Shown here: positions 39,479 through 51,940 of the stretch, piece by piece
Layout of the letters: every line of letters starts with the position of its first letter
How positions within the stretch are numbered: position 1 is the first letter of the stretch
Origin: Endothia cerciana
Lineage: Eukaryota > Ascomycota > Sordariomycetes > Diaporthales > Cryphonectriaceae
NCBI GenBank assembly: GCA_026119935.1
Contig: JALRMH010000009.1
Location: 310,001-374,000 of the forward strand
DNA: 64,000 nt
Reading direction: 5' to 3'
The notes under the pieces: model-generated
What the model was told of the DNA's origin: nothing
What the model saw: only the letters and a program-made list of their open reading frames with translations
The model's database searches: none
Program-made: the position numbers and the translations under genes

Positions 39479-41199
39479 TGTGCCGGTCTGTTCTCTTTCT
39501 TTCGTTCAGGGGGTTTGAGAGTTATGGTCTCTTTCGGCGTCTCACCGGGATACCTCGGTATTATGGACAGAGGGGGGCGAGGCGTGGTGGGGACGGGTCG
39601 GATGAGGTGAGGATGCCCTTAGAAAATGGACAGACGGGCAAGACTGGCCACGACCTAACCAGGACGGAAGCCCTACTTTAAGATATAACGAACTTTCTAT
39701 CCTCTGCGCATGCGCGGCTGCGGAATAACTGGCCTCAGCACGGAACACAGGTCGGCAGATCAGCCAGGGATCAGGCGCGGCCCTAGACATCCGGCGGAGG
39801 AACAATCTCTCCCACCTAGCGCTACTCCCAGCCAGTGCAATTGGGCCCTATCTACGCTCGCGACCCGAGAGAGATGAGAAAGCTGTGGTGGGGAAACTGT
39901 GTCCCGGAAATAGGCTGATGCTTGTGAAATGGCGACAGCCTGACTGGCCCGCCCCTTGGCCATTTTTTCCCCAGAAAATCGAAGATGATGTCGAATCCGG
40001 GGGACCTGGAACAGCACTGGCCCCATTACCCCGTCATCTAGCGCATGCATTCCCCAGACGGCCGGGTAAATGCTCATCCAGGGCCCCAAGATGGTGCTTA
40101 AGTCTTCTCCAACAGACCAAGGCAGAGCTAGGAGCCTCCCAATATCTGTTTGCGGCCTGGCAGCAAGGCACTACTATGTAAAGCTTCCAATCAGGAACAG
40201 AATGGACTCTCGACGACGGGGCGCAGATCACATGGACGTGGGGAACAAGCGCATCGCATTTGGGGTCGTCCTGGCGGTTGGTTTTTTTGGGGGGGGGGAG
40301 GGGGGGCTTTGTTCCAGAAGGGCTTGGCAACTAACTACTATTCAGCTGCATGCGATTTTGCTCTCAGGGTAAGCGCATGTACAGAGTCACCCGGACGGCT
40401 TTCCGGCCCAGAGGGATGGAGGGAGTTAAATCTGGAGCATCGTACGATCGGCGCCCGTGAAGAGCCATCTCCCGTGGATGCCAGGCCCAGCAGCCTTTCT
40501 CCATCTCTGCTGGTCGCAGGAACAGCCCCGGGCGAAGGAATAACTCGTCGTACCCTAATGGATCATGGCACCCGTCTTCGGCGAGACCGCAATAACTTTA
40601 CCCCTCGGTGCCCCTCACTGATCCCCCAGATCAGAGCTACCCCCTGGGCAGAGTAATGTGGGTTCCTCATGGGATAAACGTTCAAGCGGGCCGGGCTAGC
40701 ACCATGGTATACCCAGTTAATGCCGCGCCTTCGGGATCCCACGCCTTTGGTCGCGGACCTGTCAACCTCTGCTCCTCAGCCCTGACCGGTTTCCGGTGGT
40801 GTGTCCGGTAGTACCATGCAAGGGAGATGATAAACAAGATTATTGCCAACGTTGCGATTTCAACCTGCGACTGTATCAAAAGAAAAGATCAGATAAAATC
40901 CTGCTTCGTCCCGACACCAGGTCAACTCATGGTGTAGCTTTGTGTAGGAATTTGGCACATTCAACCAGAATATGCACAACGAGCTGCTGTGGTTGAAACA
41001 GGTCTTTTGATCCATTGCTTTGCCGAATCGTGTCAAGCAATGTGTCTTGAGATCCTATGTCCCATCGTTCCGGAAATGCGGTAATGATCGTGTCTGAGGC
41101 TGATATCAGTCTAATTTCTTGCCAGCCTTAACTGGACCAATGGTCATATAAACACACCGTTGTCCAACTTCCGCAGCCAGAGTTGGCGAATCATAAGAA
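39479..41199. other. Gene-poor intergenic region
   Basis: It includes the dioxygenase promoter. No supported gene. A short minus-strand frame at 40682-40879 begins with a hydrophobic helix followed by basic residues, which could be a leftover signal anchor, but no family follows. A poly-G tract with a T run lies at 40282-40307. Confidence 0.4.
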
Positions 41200-43060
41200 G
41201 CTTCGCATCAAGCCCCCTTTGGACTAGACTTCAACTTGTTCTCCCTCACTTTCTGCCCCTTTTTTGAGTAAGGGCGAACTTTTGTACTTTGTGGATTCGA
41301 CTCTGAAGCCTCTGGAACAAACTGACTGTGAGCTACATCCAGCGTTAGCCAATGCGCACAAGGCAGAGTCATGGAGTCCAATCTGAGATAAGTCAGAACT
41401 ACTTGTCTCATGCTTACATCCTGAGGGTCCTGTTGTAGTCATGGAGGTCTAGTTTCCACTGGTTTCCCTCTTTCTGGATTGGATGTCGTTAGACCACCTG
41501 TATACAACTTGCTCTTGGTCCTTGATCTTCAAGTCCTTGACTTGAAGCATGGTGTAATAGGATTGATCCACGGTTTGACTATGCTGTTGGCCAGATGAGC
41601 CGTCAAACCTTGAATACATGTCTTCAAGGTGTCTCATCGTTTGGAACTGACTAGGCAGGGTTTGGATGAACCTGCAAGGCCTTTGTCTTTGCTCTGGTAC
41701 TTGTCTTGTGACAGATAAAGCTCTGTCTCGAAGTCAATGTGTGGAAACTGCTCGAGTTAGTGAACGCCGCCGCTGTGCTTGAAAGCTTTTAGCATTGAGA
41801 AGCTCACCACGAGGGACAGGGACAGGCTGTTATCCATCAGGAACTTTGTGGCATTCCTCCAACACTCCAATCTTCTTCCCTCTTGCGGGTTGTTCAAGGT
41901 AGTCTGGTTGGACTTCTCCCCGCGCCGAAGTATAATACGTGAAAGGCGTGCTGCATCCCCTGAGGGCTCCAACGCGACAAGGGATTCACCATCACACACT
42001 CTCTGTTGATTTCAGTAGACGAGATTCTGTCTCCGATATACTTCGCACTATTAAGGTCATTATTGGTTTCTTTACGAAAAGAGTCTATAAATTTTCAAGG
42101 GAGCTCACATGAGCCATCCTGGCTGTCTGGTGATCTTCCGAGGCCCCATGTCTCATCTCCCAGGTATTGTTTTTATCAGAAAGTCCCAGAGATCAGGTCG
42201 TTGGCTCCCCCAGTCAGAGCCTCTCATTGCAGGGTCTTGGGTAGCAGGACTTTCGACTTCAGCATTCTGCTTGCCGTATGTACGACGGACAAAGTCCTAT
42301 GCCTGGAGTCAGCTGTCTGCTTGAGCCGGGAGAGTTATGGGGCAATGATTTCGGACATACCTTTCTTTACCCAGGTCATCTTTCAGAAATTAGCATGTCT
42401 TCCAAGGTTCAGTTAAAACAGATGACTCACATTATTGGCAGGAAAGTGGATCCATTTCCAAAGTCTTTGGTCCAGTCATTAGAAGCTGATTATCCTAGTT
42501 CGTCACAACTCACCTAATTCGTCCTTCGTATTGACCTCCGCTTTGTCGTCAATGAACGACTGTACAACCTCTCCCGCGTGCTCTTGACATTCAACAACAG
42601 CGATATGGAGTGCGGTCAGGCCATGTATATTCCGAGCATGGATAATTGCTCCATTCGCTAGCAAGTCTCATGATAAGTGTCTGTCGGTCTCTTGGGGCTG
42701 CTTCATGGAGAGCCGTTTCCCCGTAAACGTCGTTTGCGTTGATTCCCTTGATGATCCGAGAATGCAGTAGTAGCATCTTCACAACGGCGGCGTTCTCACA
42801 TTCCACTGCCTCGTGGAGTGCTGTTACCTCCCAATCTTTCGACTTTGCAGCTGTTGTGCTATTTTTGTTGATGAGAGCATGTAAGACCCTGACGTGGCTT
42901 TCTGGAGTCACTGCAAAGATTGCATTGTTGACTTCCTCATCCGTGTACACTTGGTTGTTGACGTCGTGACGAAGTAACTGCTCCCAAAGCTCGTCAACAC
43001 GAGCAACATCTCCCAGCTCAGCAGCTGATTGAAGAAGCAACGCTGGTAGATACTACAGTA
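41200..43060 (-). pseudogene. Ankyrin-repeat gene remnant
   Basis: Ankyrin repeats are readable at 43040-42590 (WEVTALHEAVECENAAVV, VYGETALHEAAPRDRQ). The pattern then continues in another frame down to about 42530 (HGLTALHIAVVECQEH) after a one-base shift near 42660. Pieces compatible with a coiled or membrane-associated C-terminal part lie in separate frames further down, e.g. 41637-41449 (YYTMLQVKDLKIKDQE). No start or complete splice pattern could be built. Probably a decayed ankyrin or ankyrin-CorA-like gene; the extent below 42,500 is uncertain. Confidence 0.5.
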
Positions 43061-44569
43061 CATGAATTCTCGCAGCACTAGTCAGCTTGATATTGACCAG
43101 TCATGAATTCGAACAAACTATTCCAATGACGATTTCACACCAAAAAGTGGTGCTGCACTCGGCACTCGGCATCATCGCCTCCTAGGCCAGCCTCGACTCA
43201 ACTCAGTCACCGGGCCTTCTTAGTACTTGAGAGCGAAATGTATCCAGCATCTGCATTTCTTGCACCCATACGGGCTGCATTGTGAGAAAGCTGCATATAT
43301 TGCCGGTGTCCATGCTCAAATCTCGAAACCACTAAGACTTTGAGCACTGGAAAATCTCGGTCAACCTTTCTATCAAGTCAGAACTTGCAGCGTCGAAGCT
43401 GTTACCAGCCCTAAGATGGTGTCATCAAATACTAATGATTACCCTTCGACTGAGCGTCAGTCTCCTTCGCCAAATGCAACTGCTGCACCTCAATAATTCG
43501 AAAGTCTTCCTAAAAAACTGGATATCTCAAATTGAAATCATTGCAGGTGTGCTGATCATTGCCATTATCAAACTGCAATTCTGACATGCTGGATAAGAGG
43601 CCTCAGCCATGTAGCAGGTAACAATGTCAATATCTCATGGCATGACACCTGGTGATTATCATTCAATATACTTTGCGAGTGTATCTCCTCATTTGTAAAA
43701 TCTTCTGACTCTAGATTGGAATCTTCAGCCCGGGATTTAGCCCGGGATTCAGCTCGGACTTAGGCCTTCAGCTCAATGATAAGTCCTACTGGCGCGTGGG
43801 TGGGTGCGTGGGTGGACTTGACGTGGCGGGTTCAGCGGGGCATGCGAGCATTGATGGATGGTCAAGGTACGGCAACGTGAGAACCCTGGATTCGGCTGAC
43901 ACTTCAGGGTTTTGGGGTTAGTTAATATGTTCCGTGCTTGATCTGCTACATAGCCCTTCCCACTCGGTGTCCATCGCGATCTGGCACTCACCGTCGCTGT
44001 CAGGATGAGTATGTCTGTGCCTAACGACAATGTAGGGATTGAACAATGCATTCATACGAGGTCTGGAAGTATCCGAACGAGATAGTCTCGATTTACAATG
44101 GGAAGCATGCTGATCCCCGCACTTGCATGTATCTTCTCAGATCTGATTCATCTTGGATAGATACCCAGTGCTGATGGACAATTCGTCTTCTGGGTAAGAT
44201 CAAAACGCCATCGAATGATTCGAGTTCCACCCTCTGCCTCCACCTATGAGCCCTCATCTGGACACGAAGCGCAGACGTAGTTGCCAGCATACGACCTCCA
44301 GCATATTTTGAGCTCTCTTGCTCTCCGTCCTTTCTCGAAAGTGGTGATAACCTGGACTCGAGCAGGTCCATTTTCCATATATAATCGTGAATCTTCTCCT
44401 CATCAGCCCGTCCGAGATACGACACGGGGTTGCCAGGTCGGGTTGTTGAAAGACGGGGTCTTCCGTATCCGTAGAGGTGGCGGGCCATTCCTTCTCCCCT
44501 GTCCGGGACAAAGTGATATCGAAGTAATAGGGTCGTGCAGGCAGGACCACCTGAGGTGGGAGGCCCTGA
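43061..44569. other. Gene-poor intergenic region
   Basis: No supported gene. A small direct repeat of GCCCGGGATT occurs at about 43730-43752. The 131-codon minus-strand frame at 44093-44488 has no recognisable features. Confidence 0.4.
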
Positions 44570-45706
44570 TCAGCTGCTCTTTTTCCTCAGGCTCCAGACC
44601 CCCAGCTCCAGACACTCGCCCAGGGAGAACCCGCCATCCTGCAACCAGTCCTTCCGTGCCTTGTTGATCCACGCCTCCCACGAGAGCTGGGTCTGGCCGC
44701 TCGCACCCCTCAGCAGCGGCTCGAAGGCCTCGACCATGGCGACGAAGTTCTCGAGGGTCGTCAGCCGGATGACCTCCTGCTCGGGGGTCAGGATCCTCGG
44801 CTCGTCACCCTTCCTCTCCCAGTTGATCCCGATCATGCTGAAGGGCACGGCGGTCCGCCTCGTCTGCACCCTTTCTAGCTCCTCGGAACCCTCGACGAGG
44901 TGGCCCCCGAACATGGCCTCGATGAAGGAGCAGGGCATGGTCGGGAGGCTCCGGTCCGCCAGCGCCGCCGTCAGCCAGGTGTTGTACTCGGCGGCGCAGG
45001 CATTGTGCGCCGGGCCGAAGTGGCTGTTGTCCGCGATCGGATAGAGGCCCAGATGGTCCAGGTCCGCGTGCTGCCCGTCCCCAGCCTGCTGGATGCTGGG
45101 CCGCATGGACCGGATGGTGTAGTCGTGCTCCCACAGCTCCAGGGTCCCGCCGGGCTTCAGCACCCGCACGTACTCCTGCACGATCTGCGAGTACCTGCTC
45201 GCGTTGAGGGCCAGCGCGATGTTCCTCGCCATCACCAGGTCGAAGGAGCCGTCGGACACGGGCCAGGGCGTCTCGTTTATGTCGTGCTGGATGTACTCCC
45301 ACCCCATGCTCAGCTGGTCGTAGCAGCTCTCGGCCTCCAGCGGCGCCTTGAGGTCCAGTCCCACGAACTCCACCCGGTGGCCCCTCTCCTGGAAGTGCCG
45401 GTGGCACGCCGCGCTCCACCAGCCCGTGTCGCAGCCCAGCTCCAGGACCCGGAGTGGCGGCCTGTCGAGGAGGTCCTTATTCAGTATGAGGGCGTCGTAT
45501 ATGGTGGTGAGGAGGTGCGCAAACATAATCTCCCGGTGCGTCTCCACAAGGTCGACCGGCAGCGGGTAGGCCACGGACGCGCCTATGCCGTCCAGATATG
45601 TCCTCCCGGCCTTCTGGACGGTGTTGCTGCGGCGTGCCGGGAGGCTGCGGGTGCTCCGGCTTGTGGACGTGCCAGACGTGCCAGACGTGCCCGTCGACGA
45701 CATCAT
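44570..45706 (-). CDS. SAM-dependent methyltransferase
   Basis: Intronless, 378 residues, class I Rossmann methyltransferase. Motif I is LRVLELGCDTGWW (about residue 86), the acidic SAM-ribose strand is VEFVGLDLKAPLE, motif II region is SFDLVMARNIALAL, and motif III is VRVLKPGGTLELWEHD. It belongs to the broad fungal group that includes LaeA-like and small-molecule methyltransferases; the substrate cannot be told. The N-terminus is a low-complexity Ser/Thr/Gly repeat (TSGTSGTS) and two consecutive ATGs start the frame. GC content is high compared with the flanking gene-poor DNA. No partner genes are next to it. Confidence 0.85.
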   Translation of the reverse strand: MMSSTGTSGTSGTSTSRSTRSLPARRSNTVQKAGRTYLDGIGASVAYPLPVDLVETHREIMFAHLLTTIYDALILNKDLLDRPPLRVLELGCDTGWWSAACHRHFQERGHRVEFVGLDLKAPLEAESCYDQLSMGWEYIQHDINETPWPVSDGSFDLVMARNIALALNASRYSQIVQEYVRVLKPGGTLELWEHDYTIRSMRPSIQQAGDGQHADLDHLGLYPIADNSHFGPAHNACAAEYNTWLTAALADRSLPTMPCSFIEAMFGGHLVEGSEELERVQTRRTAVPFSMIGINWERKGDEPRILTPEQEVIRLTTLENFVAMVEAFEPLLRGASGQTQLSWEAWINKARKDWLQDGGFSLGECLELGVWSLRKKSS

Positions 45707-47900
45707 GAGGTCAGCGAGTCAGGAACCACATAGGGACCAGAGAATAAATATCAGCCCCTCCCCCCTGTTTTTTCTCTCCCGGTGTCTTTGACGCCTATGC
45801 CCGGAGAGCGCTGGTGTCCCGGACGGCGGCGAGCTAGTAGTAGGCAGCTCATGGTTTTGAGGGTATGCATACTCGCGAGTCCAGAGAACTGAACCGCACG
45901 GCGGAGTGGGATGACCACCATGCTGACGCTGTGGATCCCGGCCAGTAACGTCCCATTAGATACCCAGCCCCAGGTCCTCGCCTAGTACCTTTCCGGACAA
46001 GAGTGCGTAACGGAATACATGGTAGGAATCGTAAGCACCCAGGGAGTGGGCTTGGCGACGAGCGAGCTAGACAGCTTGAAGGCGGCTTTTCCGGGAGCAG
46101 ACATGATCGCGAAGGATCCATCTTTAGCCAACCGTCAAGGGCCCCGGCTTGCCATTGGCCCTGTCGATCTTTCCCCGTGTTAGCCCCCTTGGGTATAGGT
46201 AGGCGCGCGTCTTTGCGGATCTTCTAGGGCACATTGCGGGTCCTGGGGCTCCCGGGCTGGACGTCTTTCTCCTTCGGGGCAAAAGAGGTTGCGCGGCCGA
46301 AAGTTCCGGGGCCGATGCTTGCGGAGAACTCCCTACTCCTGGTACTATAGTACTATAGTACACGAAGCACGGTTGCTGGGTGATTCTCTCCTCGGATGAG
46401 GTCGCCGATGCCCTTGGCTATATGTTTCAGGGCCGGCCCGCCAGAGAGCTCGGCAGCATTCCTCCAGCGCCAAGCCTAAACTACCCACCGCCCGCGTAGT
46501 TGTACCGAGCGACGACCTCCATAACGTCCGGATCCTTCCCTGTTCTTGGCTATGACCGTCCCCGTCTCGTTCTCCCACAGTGCACCGAAACCCGAGCGGT
46601 AAGCGAAGCATGTGATAGAGGCGCAACGTAGACTTTGCGACTCCAGGGCTGTCCGCCCGTGCTACTTACCGCAAAGCCGCCGTCAACGGCTGTCTTAAAT
46701 GACCCGAACCTCTCGCAGATGATGCTCCCATAGAGCCTCCAGGTCTCGTTGCCGCTCTTCGGCAGCCTGCGGTGAGACATAACAACTGTTGCGGCTGAGG
46801 CTCGGAGGGCGACGGATTTGTCTCGGCGCAGTTGCTGGCAAAGGAGACACCCATGTCGTCAGCCCTGGGATGTCCCACAGCCTGTGGTCGTCTGCAAAGC
46901 CATCGCCGGGAGCGCCGGGAAGAGGGGCGGGAGCCAGGCCGACAAGGCCCACTCACGAGGGACCCGCCCCTTGAAACCAAGAAGAGTATAACCAAAAATA
47001 AAAAAAGATACAAGGGGTGAGAACCATAAGATGTACTATGGTAAGATCTGCTTTGCGGCTCTTGTCTGGCTAGCATTCGATAGTTGATGGGTTGGGCCGT
47101 CTTCGACCACCAGATCTGTGCCTTCAACCATTTTCCCAATACCTTGCCAGTTTGAGCATAACAGCCCAAAATAATGGCGTAGCCACCTCAGCCTCCCCAA
47201 AAAAATGATTTTCAGCCGGTCAAAACGTTGGAACGGAAACAAGCCAGAGGTCTTGAAACGAGTACAGGCGAAAACGTAGGTGAGTTTCAACACGCTGCAA
47301 ACTCAGAACGTCCTAGACCGAACAAGACAGCCGACAAAGTTGGACCAGGCACACATCTCCACAAGAAGAAAGGAAACATATAAGAAACAACCAGACCATG
47401 AGACTGAAGTGGTGCAGAAGGCAGGGCCTCGTTGAAAAATCCTACACAGAGTCTGATGCCGTCTGCTATCGCTGTCAATTCCGAACTCACCGAGTGCATA
47501 CATAAGGCTGGCGCTAGTTAGACCGAGGAGGCATTGATGACGTCCAGAGTCTCAGCCTGACCGCGAGGCTGCAAACTGCCTGGGAGGCACACCGGGATCA
47601 GATACAAGGACAGGGCAGACCCCGATCCTGCCCTCCCAAGTGGGAGGCAAAAAGTTTTCATGTAGGCTCGTCACAACAACAAGACCAGGTCACAGACAAA
47701 AGCCTTTCTAACACTATTGCAATAAGCGAATAATTACTGGTCCCTAAAGGGCGAAGATTGTGCAACCATTCATCAGGTTGCTCTTCGGGCTTGCCAAGGT
47801 TCCGACATACGCATAAGGTCGAATAATGTCTCAATGTGGTGATGCTCTTGCCTCGAGTCAAGTCACACGTTCGTTGTGCGATGTGCATAATACCGCATCA
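45707..47900. other. Gene-poor region with possible coding remnants
   Basis: On the minus strand around 46960-46660, a frame (AEERQRDLEALWEHHLREV) with a GTAAGT donor near 46670 and downstream text at about 46560-46380 (ENETGTVIAKNREGSG) resembles pieces of a split gene, but stops interrupt it and no family is recognised. The rest shows nothing convincing. Confidence 0.3.
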
Positions 47901-48850
47901 AGTTGTCAAGCAATCTCAGGTAGCAAGACCAGCTGGGATTCGCGCCCAGTGTGGAGAATACCACCCATACTGAAGTAAAGTTCTCGTGCTTTTAATCGCT
48001 GTGATCTCCGATGCCCAAGGTTAAGTCGTCTTCCTGGGGCTTTATCAGACGTAAGCCTGAGAGACCTAGATCAGATAGTCGACATATTTTAGATAGATTA
48101 AATAAACAACAACAAGAGTATTAACATTGCCTGTCCCATCCATATCACACTTAGGTGGATTTAAAAGGCGGTCATGCGAACTATCACCAAGTAGACTAGT
48201 AGTTTTTGTTTACAGTTGTTCTTTGACCCAACTTTATACTCAACAGGCCTCTATATAACATCCTTCGTTTTCTAAAAGTCTATGTTCTGATTAAAAGTCC
48301 ATTTTTGATTTTTGATTTTAGTAAGTGTATTGCTATGTGCCTCCCTATTCCAATCTATAAAAAGGTATCTGCCCCGCTGAATACCTTCCTAAGTATCCAA
48401 GATAGATTCAAATTTGATCTAAGAGATGGATCGGATCCTCAACTCAACCCAGCATCAATCTTCACGTATGCCTAAATTGGAAGACAATAACTTTTCTGAC
48501 AATAAGAACAAAAAATAGATGGCAAAAGTAGTGACACTGAAGCAAATAGAGCCTTAGTAAGCCTTTAGAAGAGCTCCTTGCCATTCTAAAATATCTCTTA
48601 TTAAAGGCTATTACTCGATTGAAAGACTATCTTGTGGTGAAAGACCAATTCAGGAGAAAAGGTTACTCTTTATTATGAAGCTTTTCATTCTGAATAAGCT
48701 TTTCTAGAAATAAGATTATCAGAGTAGGAAGTCAGCTCAAAGGCTAAGTCTGAGTAGAGAAATTCAACCTTTCGTAGGAAAGACAACTTTAAGTGAAATA
48801 AGAGTCTCTGTGATCGCCCTTTGAGACCCTCCTGAGTGCGCTATGGGTGT
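47900..48850. other. AT-rich tract, possible RIP-mutated element
   Basis: About 900 bases rich in A and T with many stops in every frame, flanked by GC-rich DNA. Short lysine/asparagine-rich frames occur. There are no terminal repeats and no recognisable transposase or reverse transcriptase. An old transposon reduced by RIP is a guess. Confidence 0.35.
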
Positions 48851-49002
48851 CAGTGAGATCTGGCCCACGCGGTCGCTTCATCGCCCGGCCACCAGAACGC
48901 CATCTCTGAATCCCGTTGCACACCACGCCCATTACCCCTAAGCCCTCGTATTCGCGCCCACGGCCCCATTGGTTCCCCTTTCGTCATGTATCCCTCTGTC
49001 AC

Positions 49003-49660
49003 TCAGTCTCCCAGAGATCCCCCGAGGACCCGCTGGAGCGTGCTCTCGTGGTCGATGGGCGTCGGCCTCACGGTGCCCTCCACCCAACACATGCCAGTGG
49101 TGTAGTTCATCCACCCCATCTGCGCCAAGAACAAGGTGTCAGCGGGTCTGTCCTCAGGTCTGGCCTGTGTGCCCTTTATGAGAAGTCTTTTTTACTTACC
49201 GCCTCATTGGGGTAGCACACGCCAGGGTAGGTCAGGCACTCCTGGGGATAGATGCTGAACCGCTGCTGGTTGACGGAGGCGATGGCGCAGCCGGGCCCGA
49301 TCCCGAACTCCTCCTGCACCCACTCGCGGTGCAGCCGGATGCCCCGGAGGTCCCTGATGTTCCCGGTGATGCCCTGTGGCAGATGCCTGTCCAGCTGGTC
49401 GAGGGAGGCGTAGGGGTTTGGACAGCGCTGTAAACCGTGACGACGGCCTTGCGCCACATGAGAGGAACGGTCTCCTCCCGGATGTCCCTGCACGCGCAAG
49501 TGATGCCGCTGTGGTGGCTGGGCTCGAAGCGGACTCTATGTTTCTTGGGGTCCTTGGGCCTGTCGTTGACCCAAATTTTGACGGTGACACTCCCGAGAAC
49601 TTCGTCATAGATCCTGGCGCGTGTCTCGGCGGGGATCATCTTCAGCAGCCTGTTCTCCAT
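49003..49660 (-). pseudogene. Small F-box/2EXR-like hypothetical protein with frameshift
   Basis: Frame 1 starts at 49660 (MENRLLKMIPAETRARIYD) and carries a pattern common in fungal 2EXR/F-box-like proteins (ITCACRDIREETVPLMW). At about 49430 coherent sequence moves to another frame (NPYASLDQLDRHLP, GNIRDLRGIRLHREW, PGVCYPNEA). After an intron with donor GTAAGT (49199-49120) a final exon 49119-49003 adds 38 residues and a stop. One single-base shift therefore breaks an otherwise intact gene of about 200 residues. An intron at the TTTACAG acceptor-like site was considered but would remove conserved sequence. Function unknown. Confidence 0.55.
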
Positions 49661-50659
49661 ATTTACGTAAGAAGAGGCGTGGCAGGATGCCGGTGTCTGC
49701 TTTCTCGATCATCGAGATGTGATTTTTTTTCCTGTGTGGTTGCGATACCCTCACAGCCGGCCAGGGGGTATCCCGCGGAAAGGAGCTGTGGATTGGCCAA
49801 GACTGATGTTCTGATGGGCTCACAGCTGGCAGTTTATAATGGGGCTTCAAAGCACGACTATTAGTTGACAATGGGACTTCAAAGCAACGATGATGGGGTA
49901 CTGAAGGGAATGGCACGGTCACATCCAAGAGGGTCGCTGATAGGGACAAGAGGTATTTAATAGAAGCCGTTACTCGGTCATAAAGCAGAAGTCGAGCAAA
50001 ATAAATCAAGGGTATACTCGCTAAGGAGGACAAATCAACATCAATTGCACTGGTAGGCTCCAAGTGGGAAAACACGAGCCCACGAGCCCTGGCGATCCCC
50101 AGCCGCTTGGGCAGCCTAGCTCAGGACCGACAATCTGAAATGCGAGTCGATGCCCTCGAATGCCCCAGCACTTGGCTCACTGTCATGAGATAGCAGATAT
50201 GTGCCGTCTAGACGCCTGAGCGACGTTCGGGAGGTGAAGAGGTGTTTCCCTGGCCCCGAGAGATGAAGTCTGGGAGTCGAGCGCAGATATAGCATGACCA
50301 ATGGGAGGGACAACGAGGGCAGCACATAATCATTGCAGAAGACCATCTGGGAGAGGATGCTGTGTCCAGGCCGATCATAGCAGCCGTTACCGACAATAGA
50401 ATATTCTTAGTTAGCCCTAGTGGATGTGATCACAGCATCCGAGAGCTGCGACAGGTGCCTCTCAGTTGAAGGTGTGTGACGGCTTCTGGGCCTTTTAATC
50501 TAACTGCGGGTGAGGAAGAAGAAATGTCTTCACAAGACAACACAAGACACCAGTACGGATAGATACCCAGCCGCTCCGTCCATCAACCGACCAAGTCAAC
50601 AGACCCAACCGCCCATCTCGTTGCGGATGCCTTCGTTTTCCCGGCTCCCCTGCAACGCC
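49661..50659. other. Intergenic region
   Basis: No supported gene; short frames on both strands only. It holds the 5' side of the 2EXR-like gene and the 3' side of the monooxygenase. Confidence 0.45.
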
Positions 50660-51940
50660 TTAGATGTGCACCTCCCGGTACGTCTCCTGGGCCCAGTACC
50701 TACGGCCGTTCGCGAACGCCCTGTCCAGGCTCCCCCGCGCCCTCGCCGCCATCGCGCGCTCGAAGCCCCGGACGGCCTCCCCGGCCGGCCCGCGCCCCGC
50801 GAGGGCGGCCGCGAGGTCCACGGCGTCGCGGATGGCCAGGTCCCCGCCCGCCTGGCCCATCGGGCTCATGGCGTGCGCCGCGTCGCCGATGAGCGTGGCC
50901 ATCACCCGCCCGGGGGGGGAGGAGCCCGGGGCGCCTGGGGCCGGCGGCAGCTCGATGTCGGGCTTGCTCGAGACGACGGGGACGCAGGCGGACAGCACGT
51001 GGTCCGCGGCCTCGAAGACCGCCCGCAGGTCCGGGTGCCAGCCCCGCGTCAGCCCGGCCACGAACCGCCTCCTCTCCTCGGCCGTCTGCGGCGGTACCTG
51101 GCCCGAAGGCGCCGTGGCCACGGCCCAGTACAGGTAGTCCTCCAGGTCCGGCAGCATGCCCCCGGACGCCGCCCGCGTGCCGCCGCCGCCGCCGCCGCCC
51201 CCCCACGTGATGGCCTCGACGACCGCCTGGACGTCCGCGTCCCGGTCGACCGCCATGAACCAGGACGACGGCAGGTCGCCACCCTCCAGCCCCGCCCGCA
51301 GCTCTCCATTCAGCGGCGTCCGCCCCCAGGTGATCCACCTGTTCAGGTCCAGCAGGCGCCGGGACGGCTGCAGCTGGCGCCGGACGCGGCTCCGCACGCC
51401 GTCGGCCCCGACGAGGAGGCCGGCCTCGAAGGCGGGCCCGTCGGCGAAGAAGACCCTGACGGCGGCGCGGCCGCCGTCCCCCTCCTCGTAGCGCACGAAC
51501 TCCCGCCCGTACTCGACCGAGCCCTCGATGCCCACCTCCAGCACCGACCGTATCCAGGCCCTATCGATGGGTATGGAGTGCGCCTGCGCCCGCGCCCGCG
51601 CCTGCGGCTCGTCGTCGAACCGGAAGGTCTTGGCGTCCGGGTACTGCGGCGCGGCGGTCCCGCCGGGCCGGACCACCGGCGCCGTCCGCAGGAGCAGGTC
51701 GCGCACCTCGGGCCGGAGCGCACCCACCAGCGCCCTGAACGCCCCCTCCGAGATCCGGAAACGGTGGCCCTGCCGGTCGTGGGGGGCCCGCGGGTGGCGC
51801 TCGAAGACCCGGAAGGGGATGCCGTGCCGCAGGCAGGCCTGGGCGAGGGCCAGGCCGCCCACTCCGGCGCCGATGATGGCCACCGGGAGCTGGGCTGTGG
51901 TGGTGGTGGTGGTGGTGGTGGTGGTGGTGGTCTGGGTCAT
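50660..51940 (-). CDS. FAD-dependent aromatic-type monooxygenase (group A)
   Basis: Intronless, 426 residues from ATG 51940, chosen because the Rossmann motif follows shortly after. It adds one oxygen atom to a substrate using FAD and NAD(P)H, in the salicylate-hydroxylase/UbiH family. The FAD-binding GxGxxG is VAIIGAGVGGLAL, the DG motif lies in LLVGADGVRSRVRR, and the GD motif is LIGDAAHAMSPMGQAGG. The substrate is unknown. Two homopolymeric tracts stand out: 12 Thr directly after MTQ, encoded by an (ACC)n repeat, and 8 Gly at ITWGGGGGGGG. Coding DNA is very GC-rich. An upstream in-frame ATG would add about 57 low-complexity residues and is less likely. It could tailor aromatic compounds, but no cluster surrounds it. 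Confidence 0.88.
   Translation of the reverse strand: MTQTTTTTTTTTTTTAQLPVAIIGAGVGGLALAQACLRHGIPFRVFERHPRAPHDRQGHRFRISEGAFRALVGALRPEVRDLLLRTAPVVRPGGTAAPQYPDAKTFRFDDEPQARARAQAHSIPIDRAWIRSVLEVGIEGSVEYGREFVRYEEGDGGRAAVRVFFADGPAFEAGLLVGADGVRSRVRRQLQPSRRLLDLNRWITWGRTPLNGELRAGLEGGDLPSSWFMAVDRDADVQAVVEAITWGGGGGGGGTRAASGGMLPDLEDYLYWAVATAPSGQVPPQTAEERRRFVAGLTRGWHPDLRAVFEAADHVLSACVPVVSSKPDIELPPAPGAPGSSPPGRVMATLIGDAAHAMSPMGQAGGDLAIRDAVDLAAALAGRGPAGEAVRGFERAMAARARGSLDRAFANGRRYWAQETYREVHI
51896..51932. repeat. (GTG)n microsatellite coding a poly-Thr leader
   Basis: About twelve GTG units on the plus strand, read as ACC codons at the N-terminus of the monooxygenase. In frame, so length changes would be tolerated. 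Confidence 0.9.

Noticed and set aside
44900..45733. 277-codon plus-strand frame opposite the methyltransferase
   Set aside because: Antisense shadow; the minus strand has the methyltransferase motifs.
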